Positions 60,676 through 64,000 of a stretch of 64,000 bases of DNA are shown here, in pieces; within the stretch, counting starts at the first letter, position 1, and every line of letters starts with the position of its first letter. The stretch is from Panax quinquefolius. Taxonomy: Eukaryota > Streptophyta > Magnoliopsida > Apiales > Araliaceae. The notes under the pieces are model-generated. The model worked only from the letters and a program-made list of their open reading frames with translations. It did not search any database and was not told the origin of the DNA. The translations under genes were made by a program, and so were the position numbers. The stretch lies in NCBI GenBank assembly GCA_020205615.1, contig CM035151.1:15416322-15480321 (forward strand). Direction: 5' to 3'.

Positions 60676-63600
60676 ACCTCCCTTTCTTATGAAATTTTGC
60701 CCTCGAAATTAGTGGTACGTTACACTGTATGTCGAAGAGGTAAGGATACCTTGATTTCATTTCAGATTCTAACTCCCAAGTCATTTCCTCAACATCGTGG
60801 TTCCTCCACAAAACTTTGACTTGAGGTATAACCTTGGAGAGTAGAATATGTTCCTTCTTATCCAAAATGTGAACAGGAACCTCTTCATACGTCAAATCTT
60901 CCGCTATTTCGTCCGGTTCTAACTCAATAATATGGTTCGGGTCTTTCACATATTTACGTAACATGGATATGTGAAAAACATTATGAACACGAGACATATT
61001 TGGCGGTAAAGAGAGTCTATAGGCCACAGTTCCTACTCGATCGAGGATTAAAAATGGACCGATGAATCGAGGATTAAGTTTTCCTCTATTTCCAAATCTT
61101 GTAACTCTTTTCCATGGAGCAACTCTTAACAACACATGATCTCCTATATCGAATTCCACGTCCTTTCGATGAAGATCAGCATAACTCTTTTATCGATTTT
61201 GTGAGGTTTTTATACGTTGTTGGTTCGTTTGAATCTTTTCCGTAGTCATACGTATCAACTCCTATCCCCAACAACGTTGCTTCACCCACCTCATCATCTC
61301 AAAGATATCTTTGGACGCGACACTTTCTTCCATACAACGCTTGAATGGAGCCATGCCAATACTTGCTTGATAACTGTTGTTGTAGGAAAAACTCCACCAA
61401 TGGTAAGAACTTGTCCCAAATCCCTTGAAATCAAGGACACAGAGTCTTAATAGATCTTCAAGAGTTTGAATAGTCCTCTCCGATCGTCCGTCTCGCCTTA
61501 AGGATGATATACCGAAGCTAAATCGTAAGTCCGTGCCCATAGCTTTTTGCAAACTAACCCAAAATCGTGAAGTGAATCTTGGGTCTCAATCGAAACTATG
61601 GATACCCCGATACCATGCGCTTTTACAATCTCGTTTATGTACATACTGAGCAAGACGTTCAAGTGTATAAGTTTCTCGTATCGGTAAGAAATGAGCAGAC
61701 TTGGTCAATCTATCAACAATGACCCAAATCACATCAATGCCTTGAGAAACCTTAGGAAGACCGTGAACGAAATCCATGGTAATGTGCTCCCACTTCCATT
61801 CGGAATTTCAAGTGGTTGCAATGGACCTTTTGGTACTTGATGCTTCGCTTTAACTCGTTGACAAGTTAAACACCTTGAGATAAATAATATTATCTCTCTC
61901 TTCATATTGCTCCACCAAAATGTATGACGAATATCATGATACATTTTGGTACTCCCAGGATGGATTGCAAATGGTGTGTTGTGCGCCTCCATCATGATAT
62001 TATACATTAAATCGTGGTCGTTAGAACACAAAATCCGGAGTTGACTCAAGTATTCCTTCTTCATCGATTCTTGCTTCCTATGATAGCACCTTCTTGCACT
62101 TTCTTCCTCATACGCGTCGGCTCCGTGTCCAGAGCTTGAGCGCACTTTAACTTTATCGATTAAAGTCGGTTCTACTCAGATACTCGCTATCATCACACGC
62201 GTCCCCTCGAGTTTTTAACTCTATCTCCATCCTTTACAAGTCACGCAAAATGGGCCTTTGTTGTTGATAATAACGCAATCAGCGTTCGCATATGATCTTC
62301 TACTCAATCGCCGCCTACCACGTTAATTTTTCGGGATGGTATTGGATTGTATGATCATAATCTTTCAATGCTTCAAGCCAACGTCGTTGTCGCATGTTGA
62401 GTTCCTTTTGAGTGAAGAAATATTTGAGGCTTTTATGATCCGTAAAGATCTCCACTTTCTCCCCATACAAGTAATGCCTCCAAATTTTAAGTGCAAAGAT
62501 AATACCGCTAACTCTAGATCATGAGTAGGATAATTCCTCTCATATTCTTTGAGTTGTCATGAGGCATAAAGCTATAACTTTTCCATGTTGCATGAGAACA
62601 CATCCCAACCCTTTGCTCAAGCATCACCAGATGACAAATCCTCCGAGCCGGATGGTATTATCGTAATGTGCATCAAATAAGTCTCCTCTTGAGTTCTTGA
62701 AAACCCTTCTCACATTCTTCACTCCAACCAAACTTTGTATCTTTTTCGAAAGTTAAATTGAGTCGATGGAGTAGCGATTCGAGAAAATCCTTCCACGAAT
62801 CTCCGATAATAACCAGCTAAACCGAGAAAGCTACGTACTTCGGTCACTGATTTAGGTTGTTCCCAGCTTTGAATAGCTTCAATCTTTGTTGGGTCAACAA
62901 ATATTCCATGACTTGATACCACGTGCCCAAGGAATGCTACTTCTTCAAGCCAGAACTCGCATTTCTTCAACTTGGCATAAAGCTTATATTCACGAAGCTT
63001 TTGGAGTGTCAGCCTCAAGTGTTGCTTCATGATCTTCACGGCTTTTGGAATAAATAAGGATGTCATCAATAAAGACGACCACAAAAGTGATCTAAATATT
63101 CCTTGAATACTTTGGTTCATCATATCCATGAAGGCAAAGAGAGCATTAGTCAATCCAAAGGACACGACTAGGAATTCATAATGCCCGCATCGAGTTCCGA
63201 AAAGCCGTCTTTGGAATGTCACGGTTCTAATCTTCAATTGGTGATATCCTAATGAAGATCAATCTTTGAAAAGAATTTGGCTCCTTGCAACCGGGTCAAA
63301 CAGTCATCAATACGCGGTAATAGATACCTATTTTTGATGGTGACATGATTCAAGTTCCGATAATCAATATAAAGTCGCATACTCCCATCTTTCTTCTTCA
63401 CGAATAGAACAGAGCACCCCAAGAGAAGTACTAGGACGAATAAAGCCAATGTCTAACAATTCCTCGCAGTTGGGTCTTTAACTCCTCAAGTTCAATAGAG
63501 CCATTCGATATGGGGCTTTGGAAATAGGTTTTGTCTGGGGTTCAAGGTCGATACAAAATTCAATTTCACGCTTCTAGAGGGTAGGCCGTGAAGTTCTTCT

Positions 63601-63980
63601 GGGAATACGTTAGGAAATTTATTAACAATAGAAATATCGCTCAAAACCCGACGTATTTTTGTTTAAATCAGTGACATGAGCTAAGAAAGCTTGACATCCG
63701 CTTTTCAATAAACGAATAGCTTTATGGCTTGAGATGACCGTGATTGATTTTAATGGTTTGGTCGTTTGAATTCAATAATAGGTTGATTAGGAATATGAAA
63801 GCTAACAACCTTACGAAAACAATCAATTTTTGCATGATAAGTAGTTAACCAATCAATCCTTTAATCACGTCAAATGCAAGTATTTTTAATGAAATAAGAT
63901 CGACGGTAATAATGTGAGGGTACCGATTTGAACCAAAACAAGACTTATAAACAAAGGATGTAATGAAGTTTCTCCCAACG
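60676..63980 (-). pseudogene. Element C pol (chromodomain, integrase, RNase H, RT, protease end), disrupted; runs off window
   Basis: Read right to left: the protease/RT linker (63.5-63.95 kb); RT with [27 protein letters not shown]-like text and the catalytic [10 protein letters not shown] at about 63047-63080; [20 protein letters not shown]; RNase H at 62.35-62.65 kb; the integrase zinc finger (TFWWSNMKREI, CLTCQRVKAKHQVPKGPLQP) and core (MDFVHGLPKVSQGIDVIWVI, VDRLTKSAHFLPI); [20 protein letters not shown]; then an open 162-codon stretch at 60671-61159 carrying the integrase C terminus (NPRFIGPFLILDRVGTVAYR) and chromodomain (VKVLWRNHDVEEMTWE). It is broken into at least six frames. The gag end and 5' LTR lie beyond 64000. 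Clade call: Tekay/Del-type chromovirus. Confidence 0.87.
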
Positions 63981-64000
63981 AAGTTTCCACAGATAAGTCA

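Overview
The window is nuclear DNA of a flowering plant, very probably a eudicot. It is AT-rich, its genes have many GT-AG introns, and it carries plant-type gene families (plastid RNP, PLS-DYW PPR, ARIA, KAPP, plant carboxylesterases), Stowaway and hAT MITEs, and long-LTR Ty3/gypsy elements. The sequence alone does not identify the species.

Left half (1-32.6 kb) is gene-rich. It holds, in order: the last four exons of a KAPP-type protein phosphatase 2C (+); a complete 10-exon SPOUT1/C9orf114-type methyltransferase gene (-, 402 aa by my splice model); a decayed DYW-class PPR pseudogene (+); a 4-exon chloroplast CP31-type RNA-binding protein (+, 330 aa); an intronless 40S ribosomal protein S16/uS9 gene (-); two tandem carboxylesterase (CXE) pseudogenes (-); and a complete 19-exon ARM-repeat/BTB gene of the ARIA/ABAP1 family (-, 709 aa) that uses one GC-AG intron. 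The splice models keep the reading frame at every junction, so these three multi-exon genes look functional.

Two local rearrangements mark this half. The 3' end of KAPP (last two exons and downstream sequence, about 1.1 kb) is repeated in inverted orientation on the far side of the SPOUT gene, and that second copy is broken. The promoter, leader and first codons of the RNP gene are also present upstream of the PPR pseudogene, fused directly to the end of RNP intron 2; this is a chimeric, internally deleted duplicate.

Right half (35.3-64 kb) is a cluster of one family of Ty3/gypsy retrotransposons, apparently Tekay/Del-type chromoviruses. Support comes from about 2.4-2.8 kb LTRs, an initiator-Met-tRNA-like primer site, two CCHC knuckles, protease, RT, RNase H, integrase and a C-terminal chromodomain. 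There is one LTR-internal-LTR element on + (36.1-46.4 kb), a gag-only inverted junction (46.4-49.4 kb), an element on - whose pol has been replaced by LTR-like sequence holding a 57-bp minisatellite (49.4-57.6 kb), and an element on - that runs off the right edge (58.1-64 kb). All retrotransposon reading frames seen are interrupted.

I found no convincing new biological system. The most unusual items are the inverted duplication around the SPOUT gene, the chimeric RNP/PPR promoter duplicate, the GC-AG intron in ARIA, the pol-replaced retroelement with its minisatellite, and the tail-to-tail gag structure.
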